A stretch of 63,947 bases of DNA, taken from Siphonobacter sp. BAB-5405 (lineage in GTDB: Bacteria; Bacteroidota; Bacteroidia; Cytophagales; Spirosomataceae). Position numbers and translations under genes: made by a program. The stretch is from contig NZ_NJAG01000029.1 of the NCBI RefSeq assembly GCF_002872335.1, forward strand, positions 1 through 63,947, in the 5' to 3' direction. Positions 37,224 to 46,406 of the stretch are shown in pieces. The first letter of the stretch is position 1, and each line of letters starts with the position of its first letter. The notes beneath the pieces are model-generated. The model did not search any database. It saw only the letters and a list, made by a program, of their open reading frames with translations, and had not been told where the DNA came from.

Positions 37224-37250
37224 GTCCGATACAATTGATCGGGCTTTTTC
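37224..37250 (+). terminator. Short terminator-like hairpin without a gene upstream
   Basis: 7-bp stem GTCCGAT/ATCGGGC (one G-T pair) with a 7-nt loop and T5 on the plus strand. No plus-strand gene lies in the 410 bases before it, so it could end a small RNA or stop read-through toward the cytochrome gene. Confidence 0.45.
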
Positions 37251-37293
37251 GGCGATTCATCCTTTGGAAGCCTCACTTGAGTAGAAACGCTCC

Positions 37294-37323
37294 TTGGAAG
37301 CAGCCGGGCGGCGTAAATCTTTG
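37294..37323 (+). promoter_or_regulatory. Promoter of the cytochrome c gene
   Basis: TTG at 37294-37296 and AATCTTTG at 37316-37323 (7 of 8 to TAnnTTTG) with a 19-nt spacer, about 160 nt before the coding start. Confidence 0.5.
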
Positions 37324-37482
37324 TATCACCAAACCGATTTCTACTTGGTTAAGGGATTTAAGGAGTTAGTACCGTTCAACCTTCCAATCAACGTCTGGAG
37401 AGATTCCTGCGATTTGAGTAACACCCAAGCGTAGGATCTCTCTTGTTTTTCACCTTCACCTTTCTTATTCCTCTTTTCAATT

Positions 37483-38361
37483 ATGTTGGTAAAAATCCTA
37501 AAAGGAACCGGCATGGTACTGGGCTCCCTCGTCCTACTGCTGGGCATCGCCTATGCCGTCATTGCCCGGAACATTACGGAACGCGTCGAAAAAACGTACG
37601 ACTTTGCCCGCGAAAGCTTTCCCATCCCAAACGACTCCCTCAGTATTGAACGCGGGAAACACGTCGCTCTCATCAAAGGCTGTATCGAATGTCACGGTGA
37701 AAACCTGGCCGGAAAAGTAATGATCGACGAGCCCCCCATGGGCCGACTCGTTGCCACCAACCTGACGCGTGGAAAAGGCGGCTTACCCGACGACTACGCC
37801 GCCGAAGACTGGATACGAGCCCTGCGACACGGTGTGGGGCGTAACGGACGACCACTCATTTTTATGCCCTCGCACGAAACAACCCTGTTATCCCAGGAAG
37901 ATATGGCCGCCCTGATTGCGTACTGCCGGCAACTACCCCCCGTGGACCAGGCGTGGGCTCCGATCAAGCTGGGACCCGTCGTTCAGGTGTTTTCATATTT
38001 GGATAAAATGCCCCTGCTGTCGGTTGAAAAAATTGATCACCACCGAGCCCTTCTGACGCAGGCTGATACCAGCGGTGGTATTGCTCAGGGAAAATACCTG
38101 GCCGTATCCTGCTCGGGTTGCCATCAGCCTGATTTCAAAGGCGGCGAAGGAGCCGCTCCCGGTTCGCCCCCCGTACCGAATCTGACCCGCAGCGGACACG
38201 TGGGCCAATGGACGCAGCAGCAATTCATCCATACGCTTCGAACGGGCCATACACCCGAAGGACGTGTCCTCAAGAATGAAGATATGCCCTGGAAAATGAC
38301 CGCTCAGTATCAGGAAAAAGAACTCGTGGCTCTGTATAAATACTTCCGGAGTTTACCCTAA
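37483..38361 (+). CDS. Diheme cytochrome c
   Basis: A 292-residue periplasmic electron carrier with an N-terminal membrane anchor (MVLGSLVLLLGIAYAVIA). Two heme sites CIECH (Cys67, Cys70, His71) and CSGCH (Cys210, Cys213, His214) lie in two tandem cytochrome domains, each with a later methionine as a possible sixth ligand. It resembles cytochrome subunits of alcohol, aldehyde and gluconate dehydrogenases, which pass electrons from the flavin enzyme to the respiratory chain. It is monocistronic here, 28 kb from the GMC oxidoreductase, so any partnership is inferred from family use. The start gives the membrane anchor. Confidence 0.9.
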   Translation: MLVKILKGTGMVLGSLVLLLGIAYAVIARNITERVEKTYDFARESFPIPNDSLSIERGKHVALIKGCIECHGENLAGKVMIDEPPMGRLVATNLTRGKGGLPDDYAAEDWIRALRHGVGRNGRPLIFMPSHETTLLSQEDMAALIAYCRQLPPVDQAWAPIKLGPVVQVFSYLDKMPLLSVEKIDHHRALLTQADTSGGIAQGKYLAVSCSGCHQPDFKGGEGAAPGSPPVPNLTRSGHVGQWTQQQFIHTLRTGHTPEGRVLKNEDMPWKMTAQYQEKELVALYKYFRSLP

Positions 38362-38515
38362 CGGGGTCTTAGTCGGCTCTCCAAATCAACACACGAAGTC
38401 CGGCATCCGATTGCGTTCTTCATCTTCTTTTCAATCGAAGTCGGTTTTCTGTGGATTCAGTGCCTCCATTTACCAGTTGATTCGGATTAGCCCTCCGCCT
38501 TCCATGTACCTGTTC

Positions 38516-38523
38516 AATCTTTG
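38516..38523 (+). promoter_or_regulatory. -7 element of the lipoprotein gene
   Basis: AATCTTTG lies 31 nt before the ATG at 38555. The 13 bases AATCTTTGTATCA are identical to those at the -7 region of the preceding cytochrome gene (37316-37328). It places transcription downstream of longer frames, so the start at 38555 is used. Confidence 0.45.
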
Positions 38524-38554
38524 TATCAGTATTCTATCAAATCAACCTTCAATC

Positions 38555-39112
38555 ATGTCACGTTTATCTGTATCTCTTTCGCTTAAAATGTTTTTGTTCG
38601 GACTAATTCTGCTGGTTAGTTCCTGTAAAAAAGATCCCGAACCCCTTGATCCCGATAACCCAGGGCAAGAACAGCCCGGTGGTGGCGGTGGCGGCAACAA
38701 TGGTACGTCGTCCTTACCCTGTGCGGGGAAAGATTTAAAGATTCAATCCTTCATTTTTACCCTAACCGAGGATGAAAGCGGTGAAGAAACGGGCGGCGAT
38801 TTAGTCGATGAATTTCCTGAATGTGCCAAGGACGATCGCATCCGCTTCGAGAAAAGCGGTAAAATCTCTGGCAGCGAAGGAAGTAACGTATGCCCCCCCG
38901 ACGAAGAGCCGGATACCGAAGTTCCCGTACCGGTAAACAGCCTCTGGAGCTACAATGCCCAGAATAAAACCTTCAAGATGTACGAGGAAGGAAATCCCAA
39001 TGAGGCCGTTGTCTGGAAAGTGGATGAAGTCTCCAGCAGCTCGCTCAAAATCAGCATCACTGAAAAGTCCGAGGGCTACACGACCAAAATCGTTTTGTCT
39101 TTAAAAGAGTAG
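38555..39112 (+). CDS. Predicted lipoprotein, unknown function
   Basis: 186-residue exported lipoprotein: signal peptide SLSLKMFLFGLILLVSSC with the lipobox LVSSC and then KKDPEPLDPD, so it goes to a membrane. A short proline/glycine-rich linker (EQPGGGGGGNNG) is followed by a compact beta-rich domain with two cysteines near the start (LPCAGKDLKI) and pairs such as ECAKDD and NVCPPDEE, probably a disulfide-linked lipocalin-like domain. The closest impression is the small lipocalin-like lipoproteins of Bacteroidota. The function is unknown. The ATG at 38555 gives the lipoprotein signal. Confidence 0.7.
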   Translation: MSRLSVSLSLKMFLFGLILLVSSCKKDPEPLDPDNPGQEQPGGGGGGNNGTSSLPCAGKDLKIQSFIFTLTEDESGEETGGDLVDEFPECAKDDRIRFEKSGKISGSEGSNVCPPDEEPDTEVPVPVNSLWSYNAQNKTFKMYEEGNPNEAVVWKVDEVSSSSLKISITEKSEGYTTKIVLSLKE

Positions 39113-39122
39113 AAGTCGCACG

Positions 39123-39162
39123 AGAACGGACGTTTATGCCAACCCACGCGTCCGTTCTTTAT
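39123..39162 (+). terminator. Intrinsic terminator of the lipoprotein gene
   Basis: 10-bp stem AGAACGGACG/CGTCCGTTCT around a 16-nt loop, followed by TTTATT, 11 nt after the stop codon. Confidence 0.7.
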
Positions 39163-39260
39163 TCATTGTAAAAAATCGAGAGCGGTGTTTCTCTTCCGCA
39201 ACCCGACCACGACTAAGCGTGTAGCATTGCTTTTCTCACTCCTTTCTGATGGATCGCACC

Positions 39261-39926
39261 ATGAAACTATTTTCCATCCTAGTCGGCCTCCTGTTTTCGA
39301 CTGCAGCTCTGGCCCAACTTCCGAATGCCAACACCCTGAAAGCAACCATTAACGGGGAAGAATTCAAGAGTCAGCCCCGCCGGATTCGCATTGGAGCGTA
39401 CTGGTGGATTACCGCCAACACGAACAAGCCTGATCAGTCCTTGCGTATCTGGCTGGGCAGTTACGATCATACGGACGGCATTGAGCCCGGTACATATCTG
39501 GTGGTAGACGCCGATAAAGCCGATAGCAAGGCCAATAAAGCCAAGGTTCAGGCAGGCAGCGGCTACAAGGGGCTGGCGGTGATTAAGTACGTAAAAGAGA
39601 CTCGGGAGCCTCGCATGGAATACCACGTGGGCAAATCCCAGAATAATGATGAAACGGTAGTCGTGAAGAAGAATGCCGACGGTTCGCTTGAAGCTACGTT
39701 TAGCGGCGTACTGGCAGGCTCGTACTGGAAAGAAAAATCGAGTGCTACAGTTTTCGGCGGCATGGGCCGACTCATGAACAAAATGGAAGATAAAGTGATC
39801 ACCAAAACGACGGGCTTTGATTCTTCCATCGATCCCGAAGGGAATGGGTACAAACAGCAGAGTAAAAAAGATTCGCTGGTTCTAACCAATGGTACCTTTC
39901 ATCTGCCCCTACCCAGCAAGCAATAA
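39261..39926 (+). CDS. Secreted protein of unknown function
   Basis: 221-residue exported protein (signal peptide MKLFSILVGLLFSTAALAQ). The mature part starts ANTLKATINGEEFKSQPRRI and looks like a small beta-sandwich: short strands YWWITANTN, SLRIWLGSYD, GIEPGTYLVVD and a lysine-rich second half. The pattern ATINGEEF...G.Y..V resembles the DUF6252-type proteins of Bacteroidota, but this is a weak similarity. No enzymatic motif is visible. The ATG at 39261 is favoured over 39249 because it begins the signal peptide. Confidence 0.65.
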   Translation: MKLFSILVGLLFSTAALAQLPNANTLKATINGEEFKSQPRRIRIGAYWWITANTNKPDQSLRIWLGSYDHTDGIEPGTYLVVDADKADSKANKAKVQAGSGYKGLAVIKYVKETREPRMEYHVGKSQNNDETVVVKKNADGSLEATFSGVLAGSYWKEKSSATVFGGMGRLMNKMEDKVITKTTGFDSSIDPEGNGYKQQSKKDSLVLTNGTFHLPLPSKQ

Positions 39927-39950
39927 TTGTCTATTCTGACCCTTGTAATG

Positions 39951-39984
39951 GCTCGCCACTCTAGCAGTGGCGAGCTTATTTTTT
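39951..39984 (+). terminator. Intrinsic terminator of the secreted-protein gene
   Basis: Stem GCTCGCCACT/AGTGGCGAGC with a 4-5 nt loop followed by TTATTTTTTT, about 25 nt after the stop codon. The T tract is only on the plus side. Confidence 0.8.
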
Positions 39985-41045
39985 TAGAGTAACGACTGGT
40001 ATACGTCCAGGTACTGGCTGGCACTGCGTTCCATACTGAAATTTTCGGCTCTTTTCTTCAACTGTTCAGCGAGTGGCGTGGTATTATAAGTATGCATGCC
40101 CTCCCGGAACACGCGTTGCATGTGCTCGGCTTCGAAATCGGAGAAATAGAAGGCGGCATCACCGCCGATTTCGGGCAATGAGGTCAGATTCGAAATAAAG
40201 ACGGGTTTACCAAACGACATGGCTTCTACGACCGTAAAGCCAAAACCTTCGGCCAGTGAAGGATGTAGAAAGGCCATACAATGGTTGAGGTACCAGGCCT
40301 TTTCGCTTTCCGAAACCGGACCCGCCAGGAAAAGCCGGTCGCTCACGCCCATGTCTTCGGCCATGGTCCGCATTCGGGAGGCGTATTCGGGTTCATCGTG
40401 ATGACCGGCTACGACTAACTCCAAATCGGGATTCGCCAGTAATAAAGGCAGTAGTACGTGGTAATTCTTTTTGGTATTCACGTAGCCCAAACCAAACAGA
40501 AAGGGACGACGGGGCCGATAGGAAGTAGATTCCAGGTGGGGTGCACTCAGCTTATTAAGACCATTGTGAATGACGTGAATGGGCTTACCATTTACGTCAC
40601 AATTATTGAGTACGTCATTTTTAGTGAATTCCGAGATGCAAACAATGGCATCACTTCGGTCAATGAGGTTTTGCGTGTGGGCCAGACTGCGGAGTTGTTC
40701 CTCGCGGGCTTTGCCTTCGTGCAGAGCATTTAAGTCATGGACCGTGAGTACCACACGGGTATCGCTATCCCGCTCGGGAATGATGCGGCCCGATTGAAAC
40801 GGAGCATGCCAGACTTTACAGCCTGCCAGAAAAGGTTTCCAGATTTTATGCCATTTCCGTTCGATGATATGATGCTTCTCCGGCCGAAGCTGAAGCCGTT
40901 CTGCCGGTGGGACGTACATCATCATCGGCGGCATTTGCTGTTTTCGCAACAGCTTGTTCACCTGTTCGCTCATGTTTAAGCAATAGTGATACAAGCCTGA
41001 GTTGGGAAACTTCATTAACCCGCAGTCAAGGATTATTGAGGACAT
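39984..41045 (-). CDS. Glycosyltransferase family 4 (GT-B)
   Basis: Cytoplasmic or membrane-associated glycosyltransferase of 353 residues. The C-terminal half holds the GT4 signature: FLFGLGYVNTKKNYHVLLP, RLFLAGPVSESEKAWYL, and HPSLAEGFGFTVVEAMSFGKP, where the glutamates of EGFGFTVVEA hold the donor sugar. The N-terminus (IILDCGLMKFPNSGLYHYCL) is the acceptor side. It probably acts on LPS or exopolysaccharide. It is convergent with the upstream secreted-protein gene and divergent from the MsbA-like exporter, so any link to LPS is inference from family. Confidence 0.88.
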   Translation of the reverse strand: MSSIILDCGLMKFPNSGLYHYCLNMSEQVNKLLRKQQMPPMMMYVPPAERLQLRPEKHHIIERKWHKIWKPFLAGCKVWHAPFQSGRIIPERDSDTRVVLTVHDLNALHEGKAREEQLRSLAHTQNLIDRSDAIVCISEFTKNDVLNNCDVNGKPIHVIHNGLNKLSAPHLESTSYRPRRPFLFGLGYVNTKKNYHVLLPLLLANPDLELVVAGHHDEPEYASRMRTMAEDMGVSDRLFLAGPVSESEKAWYLNHCMAFLHPSLAEGFGFTVVEAMSFGKPVFISNLTSLPEIGGDAAFYFSDFEAEHMQRVFREGMHTYNTTPLAEQLKKRAENFSMERSASQYLDVYQSLL

Positions 41046-41808
41046 AAATTTCTATATATTAAAGGACACGACTGTATTCGCTGCCTAGATAGAGCAGGTT
41101 CTGACGATAGGGAGCATACCCCAAAATGGGCTTGCTCCTGCGAATACAGACGAACGAAATAATTGACGAACCTGATTAGCTCAGACCCTCCGGGCCCGCC
41201 TGTGGAAGACCTAAAAAAGGCTTTCCAGCAAAGCTACCCTGTTTGTACAGACACCAGTTGTAGAGCAGGAGTTGGATTGCCTCCAACAAATAATGTGCAA
41301 ACGGGCGTATTCGTTGCGTGTATAATTAACCGATTCAGTGGAAGCCTTATTGTTCATTGCTCGAAAACACCCGAATTTACTGTCTCTTTTTTAAAGGAAT
41401 GGCTCGGGATTTTTATACCTATTAAAGCCCTGTTTTTCTGATTCATACCTATAGCACTGGTAAAAGCTTTAAAAAGACATTTTGTTTTTCTTACCGCCGC
41501 ACTACCGTTTATTTTTTCATTATTTTTTCTGTTGTTTCCAACGTTTTACCCCTCAAATCGGGTCTTTGAGAGGCCATTTGGGAGTATTGTTAAGGCAAAG
41601 ACCTTTCATGGATTGCCGGAAAAATAGCCAGTCAAAGGTGTCATTCGCCCCATTCCGACTTTATTTTTGCCCTGGTAAAGCCTCTATCCATACATAAACC
41701 AATCTCCAGTTCGTTGATTCGAGGGTGGTAAGTTGTTTGATCTTCCTGTAATTCCGAGTAACGTGTCAGCGTTCTTACTCCCTAAAAAATTTAGAAGTTA
41801 GCAAGTAA
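41046..41808 (+). other. Gene-free region before the ABC exporter
   Basis: About 760 bases between the glycosyltransferase and the exporter lack a convincing gene. Short frames at 41163-41441 and 41482-41697 have no family pattern and no typical codon use, so they are not called. It should carry the divergent promoters; a weak TTG (41714-41716) and TTGTTTG (41733-41739) pair lies 70 nt before the exporter start. Confidence 0.4.
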
Positions 41809-43644
41809 ATGAAAATCTATAGTCGTCTTCTGAAGTACGTAACGCCACTCAGAAAATTCATCGTTCCGTTTTTTCTGTTTACGTTAGCGTCGGTCTTTTT
41901 TAGCGTTTTTCAATTCGCTCTGATTATCCCCCTTCTGAACTTTCTATTTGACTCTTCACACATCGCTGAAGAGGCTGCCCAATACGCCCGGGAACCTGAA
42001 TTTACATTTTCAGGTAGCTATTTTAAGGACTATTTCTATCACTTGATTTACCAGTTCAAAGTCAGCGATCCCATTTATGCCCTGTACTTTTTAGCGGCCA
42101 TGATCGTGACTTCGGTATTATTGTCGAACACCTTCCGGTATTTCGCCCAGCGTTGTCTGCTCAATGCCCGTACCATGCTGGTCAAACGACTGCGAGAAGC
42201 TCTTTTCGAAAAAATCAATCATCTGCACCTGGGCTATTTCACCAAAGAACACAAAGGCGATTTGCTCTCCCGACTCAACGGGGATGTATACGCGATCGAA
42301 AGCGTAGCTTCCAGTTCGCTCGAAGTTATTTTCAAAGAGCCCTATACGTTCATTGGATACTTCATTGCTCTGTTTGCCATCTCTACGAAGCTGACCCTGT
42401 TTACACTGGTTATCATTCCGGTATCGGCCATAGGAATTGCCGCCGTTACGAAGAGTCTACGCAAAGAAGCTCAGGATGTACAGGCTTCCATGGGCCGTTT
42501 GCTGACGCTGATGGACGAATCGCTGATGGGTATGCGTATCATTCGGTCCTTTAATGCTACGCCGTTTATCCTGAAACGCTTTAGTCAGGAAAACGACTTT
42601 TACCGCAAAGCCAGCTCCCAGGGTTTCAAACGTCGCGAACTGGCTCCGGCCTTTTCGGAGGCGTCGGGTGTTTTTGTAGTAGCCTGTATTCTGGTGTACG
42701 GGGGTAGTCTGGTACTGAGCCAGGAAGGAGGCTTGCAGGCGAGTGCTTTCATCGCGTTCATTGCCATTTTCTCGCAGGTGATCCGCCCGGCGAAGGCTAT
42801 TGTGGTAGCCCTTACGAACATTCAGCAGGGACGGGCCGCGGGCGAGCGTATCCTGGAAATTCTGGACAAGCCCATTCTGGTACAGGATAAACCCGATGCC
42901 GTAGAGCTAACGAACTTCCACGATAAAATTGAATTCCGGAATGTTTCCTTCCAGTACGGCGATGCGGCAGTTTTACAAAACATGAGTTTTACGCTTGAAA
43001 AAGGCAAGAAAATGGCTCTTGTTGGACCTTCGGGTGTAGGTAAATCAACCATTGCGGATCTTATCCCGCGTTTCTACGACGTAACCGACGGTGAGATTTT
43101 GATTGATGGCCGGGATGTACGGGATTATAAGATGGAATCGCTACGGAATCAGATGAGTTTTGTATCCCAGGAAATCATTCTCTTCAACGATACGATTTTC
43201 AATAACATCGCCCTGGGTCAGCCCAACGCGACGATGGAGGAAGTCATTCACGCGGCCAAAGTAGCCAATGCCCACGATTTTATTACGCAAACCGAAGACG
43301 GTTACCAGACTATTATTGGCGATCGGGGCATCCGGCTATCGGGTGGTCAGCGTCAACGCTTGAGCATTGCCCGGGCGGTATTCAAAAAATCATCCATTCT
43401 GATTTTGGATGAAGCAACCTCTGCGTTGGATACGGAATCGGAAAAATCCGTTCAGGAAGCCCTGGATCATCTGATGGTTGATAAAACCACGCTGGTAATT
43501 GCCCACCGGCTTAGTACGATCAAGGATGTCGATGAAATCCTTATCTTACATCAGGGACAAATTGTTGAACGGGGTAGCCACGAAGAACTCGTCGAAGTAG
43601 AAGAAGGCGTATACCGCCGCCTGACGATGTTGCAAAACGTATAA
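41809..43644 (+). CDS. MsbA-like ABC exporter (fused permease-ATPase)
   Basis: Half-transporter of 611 residues that works as a homodimer in the inner membrane. Residues 1-330 form six membrane helices; the ATP-binding domain has Walker A GPSGVGKST (about residues 405-413), signature LSGGQRQR (about 509), Walker B ILILDEATSALD and the H-loop AHRLSTI. The N-terminal helices resemble MsbA, which flips lipid A-core across the inner membrane, but peptide or drug export is also possible in this family. The ATG at 41809 fits the usual N-terminus. It is followed by a terminator, so it is its own unit. Confidence 0.9.
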   Translation: MKIYSRLLKYVTPLRKFIVPFFLFTLASVFFSVFQFALIIPLLNFLFDSSHIAEEAAQYAREPEFTFSGSYFKDYFYHLIYQFKVSDPIYALYFLAAMIVTSVLLSNTFRYFAQRCLLNARTMLVKRLREALFEKINHLHLGYFTKEHKGDLLSRLNGDVYAIESVASSSLEVIFKEPYTFIGYFIALFAISTKLTLFTLVIIPVSAIGIAAVTKSLRKEAQDVQASMGRLLTLMDESLMGMRIIRSFNATPFILKRFSQENDFYRKASSQGFKRRELAPAFSEASGVFVVACILVYGGSLVLSQEGGLQASAFIAFIAIFSQVIRPAKAIVVALTNIQQGRAAGERILEILDKPILVQDKPDAVELTNFHDKIEFRNVSFQYGDAAVLQNMSFTLEKGKKMALVGPSGVGKSTIADLIPRFYDVTDGEILIDGRDVRDYKMESLRNQMSFVSQEIILFNDTIFNNIALGQPNATMEEVIHAAKVANAHDFITQTEDGYQTIIGDRGIRLSGGQRQRLSIARAVFKKSSILILDEATSALDTESEKSVQEALDHLMVDKTTLVIAHRLSTIKDVDEILILHQGQIVERGSHEELVEVEEGVYRRLTMLQNV

Positions 43645-43657
43645 ACTTCCCTGACTA

Positions 43658-43691
43658 AAAAAAACCGCTTCCTGCCGAAGCGGTTTTTTTG
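43658..43691 (+). terminator. Intrinsic terminator of the ABC exporter gene
   Basis: Stem AAAAACCGCTTC/GAAGCGGTTTTT around a 5-nt loop with T7, about 14 nt after the stop codon. Confidence 0.85.
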
Positions 43692-43838
43692 TTTTCATTT
43701 AGCTATATGTACTGAATGACGGACCTTCGTTCTGAGCTGACGTTTAGGCGAACGCATGGCCCGTTAGTCATGAATATGTATGCAGGATTATCTTTTTAGA
43801 AGTTTTCGTATTACTTTTTCAGCCTCGAATGTTCGTCC

Positions 43839-44696
43839 ATGCGGTTACTCTATTTCCAAGGTCTGCTGATGATGCTTTCTTACGTAACTACTGCTCAATC
43901 GTTTGAAGTACAGGGACACCGCGGTTGTCGGGGGTTAGAACCCGAAAATACGATCCCGGCTTTTCTGAAAGCTCTGGAGCTGGGGATAGTTACGCTGGAG
44001 CTTGACGTGGTGCTTTCGCAGGATCATCAGGTAGTCGTTTCTCACGACTGGTACTTCAATGCCCGCTTTAGCACGAAACCCGATGGAACGCCCGTACGCC
44101 GGGCCGAAGAGAAAACCTTACGTTTGGATCAGATGCCGTATGATCGAATCAAACGTTATGATGTCGGGCAACGCGGCCACGCCGATTTCCCGGAGCAGAA
44201 AGCCCAGGCAGCCTACAAGCCGCTCCTGAGTGAAGTAATTGCGACGGCAGATGCCTATGCTCAGCAGCACCAGCTGCCCCTGCCCCAGTACAACATTGAA
44301 ATCAAAACGGAAGCACATACCACTCCGGAGATCATTTGTCCGCTGGTAGCTCAGGTGTTAACCATTCCCGCAGAACGCTTTTGTATTCAAAGTTTTGATT
44401 TGGCCGTGTTACGCTACTGGAAAGCCCAGCAAGAGAAGGGTACCTTTTCCAACAATAAGCTTTCCGTGCTGGTTACTATGAAAGGTCTGACTCGTAGTTT
44501 GAAAGAATTAGGATTCCGGCCCGATATTTTTAGTCCTCAATACCGATTCATTTCCAGGCGAACCGTACGTAAAGCTCACGATCTGGGCATTCGAGTCATT
44601 CCCTGGACCGTTAACGAGCTGCAAACCATGCAGCACCTGCAACAGATCGGGGTGGATGGATTGATTACGGATTATCCAAATCGATTTAAAAAGTGA
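43839..44696 (+). CDS. Glycerophosphodiester phosphodiesterase
   Basis: Exported enzyme (signal peptide ending TTAQS) that hydrolyses glycerophosphodiesters to glycerol-3-phosphate and an alcohol. Catalytic residues: His27 in GHRGCRGLEPENT, Glu/Asp in LELDVVLSQD and His in VVVSHDWYF, binding the metal and phosphate. The TIM-barrel C-terminus VIPWTVNELQTMQHL and DGLITDYPNRF is typical. The signal peptide suggests a periplasmic role in recycling phospholipid head groups. The next gene, GH3, lies 80 nt downstream and may share its transcript. Confidence 0.9.
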   Translation: MRLLYFQGLLMMLSYVTTAQSFEVQGHRGCRGLEPENTIPAFLKALELGIVTLELDVVLSQDHQVVVSHDWYFNARFSTKPDGTPVRRAEEKTLRLDQMPYDRIKRYDVGQRGHADFPEQKAQAAYKPLLSEVIATADAYAQQHQLPLPQYNIEIKTEAHTTPEIICPLVAQVLTIPAERFCIQSFDLAVLRYWKAQQEKGTFSNNKLSVLVTMKGLTRSLKELGFRPDIFSPQYRFISRRTVRKAHDLGIRVIPWTVNELQTMQHLQQIGVDGLITDYPNRFKK

Positions 44697-44776
44697 TAGA
44701 TTTGAGTCTCTGGTTTTCGTGAATGTGGTGATTCGCACTGAAATGTTCTAAAACCCTTCGTCCGTTAAGCTTCAGC

Positions 44777-46333
44777 ATGCCTATGCTACCCCTTTTTAAT
44801 GATACGCTGGTCTGGATTCTGCAACGTCGGCTAGCCCGTATCGAAGCCTTTCGCCGTGATCCCTGGCCTATTCAGGAACGACAGCTCCAGCGGCTTATTC
44901 GCTCGGGACGGTCAACCGTGTGGGGTAAACAGTACGGCTACCGTCACATCCGTAGCCTCGCCGATTTCCAACGCGAGGTGCCTGTCTCAACGTACGAAGA
45001 TCTGTTTCCGTACATTGAGCGAGTGATGAAAGGAGAAGATCGGGTACTATGGCCTTCACCGATTCGTTTTTTCTCGAAATCTTCGGGCACGACCAATGCC
45101 CGTAGCAAGTATATACCCGTCACCCGCGAAGCCCTCGATGAAGGGCATTTCCGGGCGGGTAAAGACATGATGGCCCTCTGGGTAGATCATAAGCCTGATA
45201 CCCGGGTGTTTGAAGGAAAAGGTCTGTCTATTGGGGGAAGTTTAGCCCAGAATCAACTTAACGAACGCACCGTAACGGGTGATATTTCGGCGGTAGTGAT
45301 GAAAAACCTGCCTTCCTGGGCTCAGTTCATTCGTACGCCTTCCCTGCAAACGGCCCTGATGGACGGTTGGGAATCGAAAATTCAACGGATGGCCGAAGAA
45401 GTTTCGCAGGTCAACGTTACGAGTGCTCTGGGCGTACCCACCTGGACGCTCGTTCTGATTCAGAAGGTACTGGAACTGACCGGCAAAAAGAATATTCTGG
45501 AGGTTTGGCCAAATTTTGAAGTCTTCATTCACGGAGCCGTGGCCTTTCAGCCTTACCGTGAGCTTTTCCGAAAAGAAGTCTTTCAGGGGGATACGGTCCG
45601 GTACCTGGAAACGTATAATGCCTCCGAAGGTTTCTTTGGTCTACAGGATGACCTGAGTCGGGTAGATGAATTGCTACTGATGCTGGACTATGGCATTTTT
45701 TACGAATTTGTCCCGCTGGAAGAACTCGGTAAAACGCATCCGAAAGCCTATACGCTACCCGAAGTAGAATTGAACCGCAATTACGCCGTAGTTATTTCGA
45801 CGAATGCCGGTTTGTGGCGATACCTGATCGGTGATACCGTACGCTTTACTTCCAAGTATCCGTACCGTATTAAAATCTCTGGTCGTACCAAACACTTCAT
45901 CAACGCATTCGGTGAAGAAGTTATCATTGAAAATGCTGAAACAGCCCTGACGCGGGCCTGCCAGGCGACGGGAGCCACCATTGCCGACTACACCGCCGCT
46001 CCGGTCTACATGGGCAATGGCAGCAGTCGGCACGGCAATCGCGGTGGTCACGAGTGGGTGATTGAATTTTCAACGCCGCCCAGCAATCCAGACTTGTTTG
46101 TAGATGTGCTCGACGAAACGCTTCGGCAGGTTAATTCTGATTACGATGCCAAACGCAGCTTTGATCTGGCTCTGATTCGTCCCGTCGTTCACATGGTGCC
46201 GCACGGCACCTTCTACGAATGGATGAAAGTGAAAGGCAAACTAGGCGGTCAGCATAAAGTACCCCGCTTATCGAATTCAAGAGAATACGTGGAAGAAATC
46301 CTGCACATCAGTCCTGAACATCTGGAAATCTGA
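44777..46333 (+). CDS. GH3-family acyl-adenylate/amide synthetase-like protein
   Basis: 518 residues like the plant GH3 proteins (auxin/jasmonate-amino acid synthetases) of the ANL adenylating group. The adenylation signature is FFSKSSGTTNARSKYIPV, followed by YNASEGFFGLQ, and a late TNAGLWRYLIGDTVRF and ISGRTKHFINAFGEEV, all conserved. It would activate a carboxylate with ATP and join it to an amine, but the substrate in bacteria is not known. It follows the glycerophosphodiesterase gene and ends at a shared terminator. This bacterial branch is common in Bacteroidota and should not be taken as auxin metabolism. Confidence 0.88.
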   Translation: MPMLPLFNDTLVWILQRRLARIEAFRRDPWPIQERQLQRLIRSGRSTVWGKQYGYRHIRSLADFQREVPVSTYEDLFPYIERVMKGEDRVLWPSPIRFFSKSSGTTNARSKYIPVTREALDEGHFRAGKDMMALWVDHKPDTRVFEGKGLSIGGSLAQNQLNERTVTGDISAVVMKNLPSWAQFIRTPSLQTALMDGWESKIQRMAEEVSQVNVTSALGVPTWTLVLIQKVLELTGKKNILEVWPNFEVFIHGAVAFQPYRELFRKEVFQGDTVRYLETYNASEGFFGLQDDLSRVDELLLMLDYGIFYEFVPLEELGKTHPKAYTLPEVELNRNYAVVISTNAGLWRYLIGDTVRFTSKYPYRIKISGRTKHFINAFGEEVIIENAETALTRACQATGATIADYTAAPVYMGNGSSRHGNRGGHEWVIEFSTPPSNPDLFVDVLDETLRQVNSDYDAKRSFDLALIRPVVHMVPHGTFYEWMKVKGKLGGQHKVPRLSNSREYVEEILHISPEHLEI

Positions 46334-46349
46334 TGGCTTCGTGATCCGT

Positions 46350-46386
46350 AAAAAAAGAGCGACTTCTGGAGAAGCCGCTCTTTTTA
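46350..46386. terminator. Bidirectional terminator between GH3 and the outer-membrane protein
   Basis: Stem AAAAAGAGCGACTTCT/AGAAGCCGCTCTTTTT (one mismatch) with a 2-nt turn, A7 before and T5 after, 17 nt after the GH3 stop and 21 nt from the convergent gene's stop. Confidence 0.8.
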
Positions 46387-46406
46387 TGGGTGAAAAGGAA
46401 AGCTAA

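Noticed and set aside
38676-38702. Glycine-coding GGTGGCGGTGGCGGC run
   Set aside because: A flexible Gly linker in the lipoprotein, not a DNA repeat element.
41163-41697. Two short plus-strand frames before the ABC exporter
   Set aside because: No family pattern, atypical codon use and no start signals; treated as spacer.
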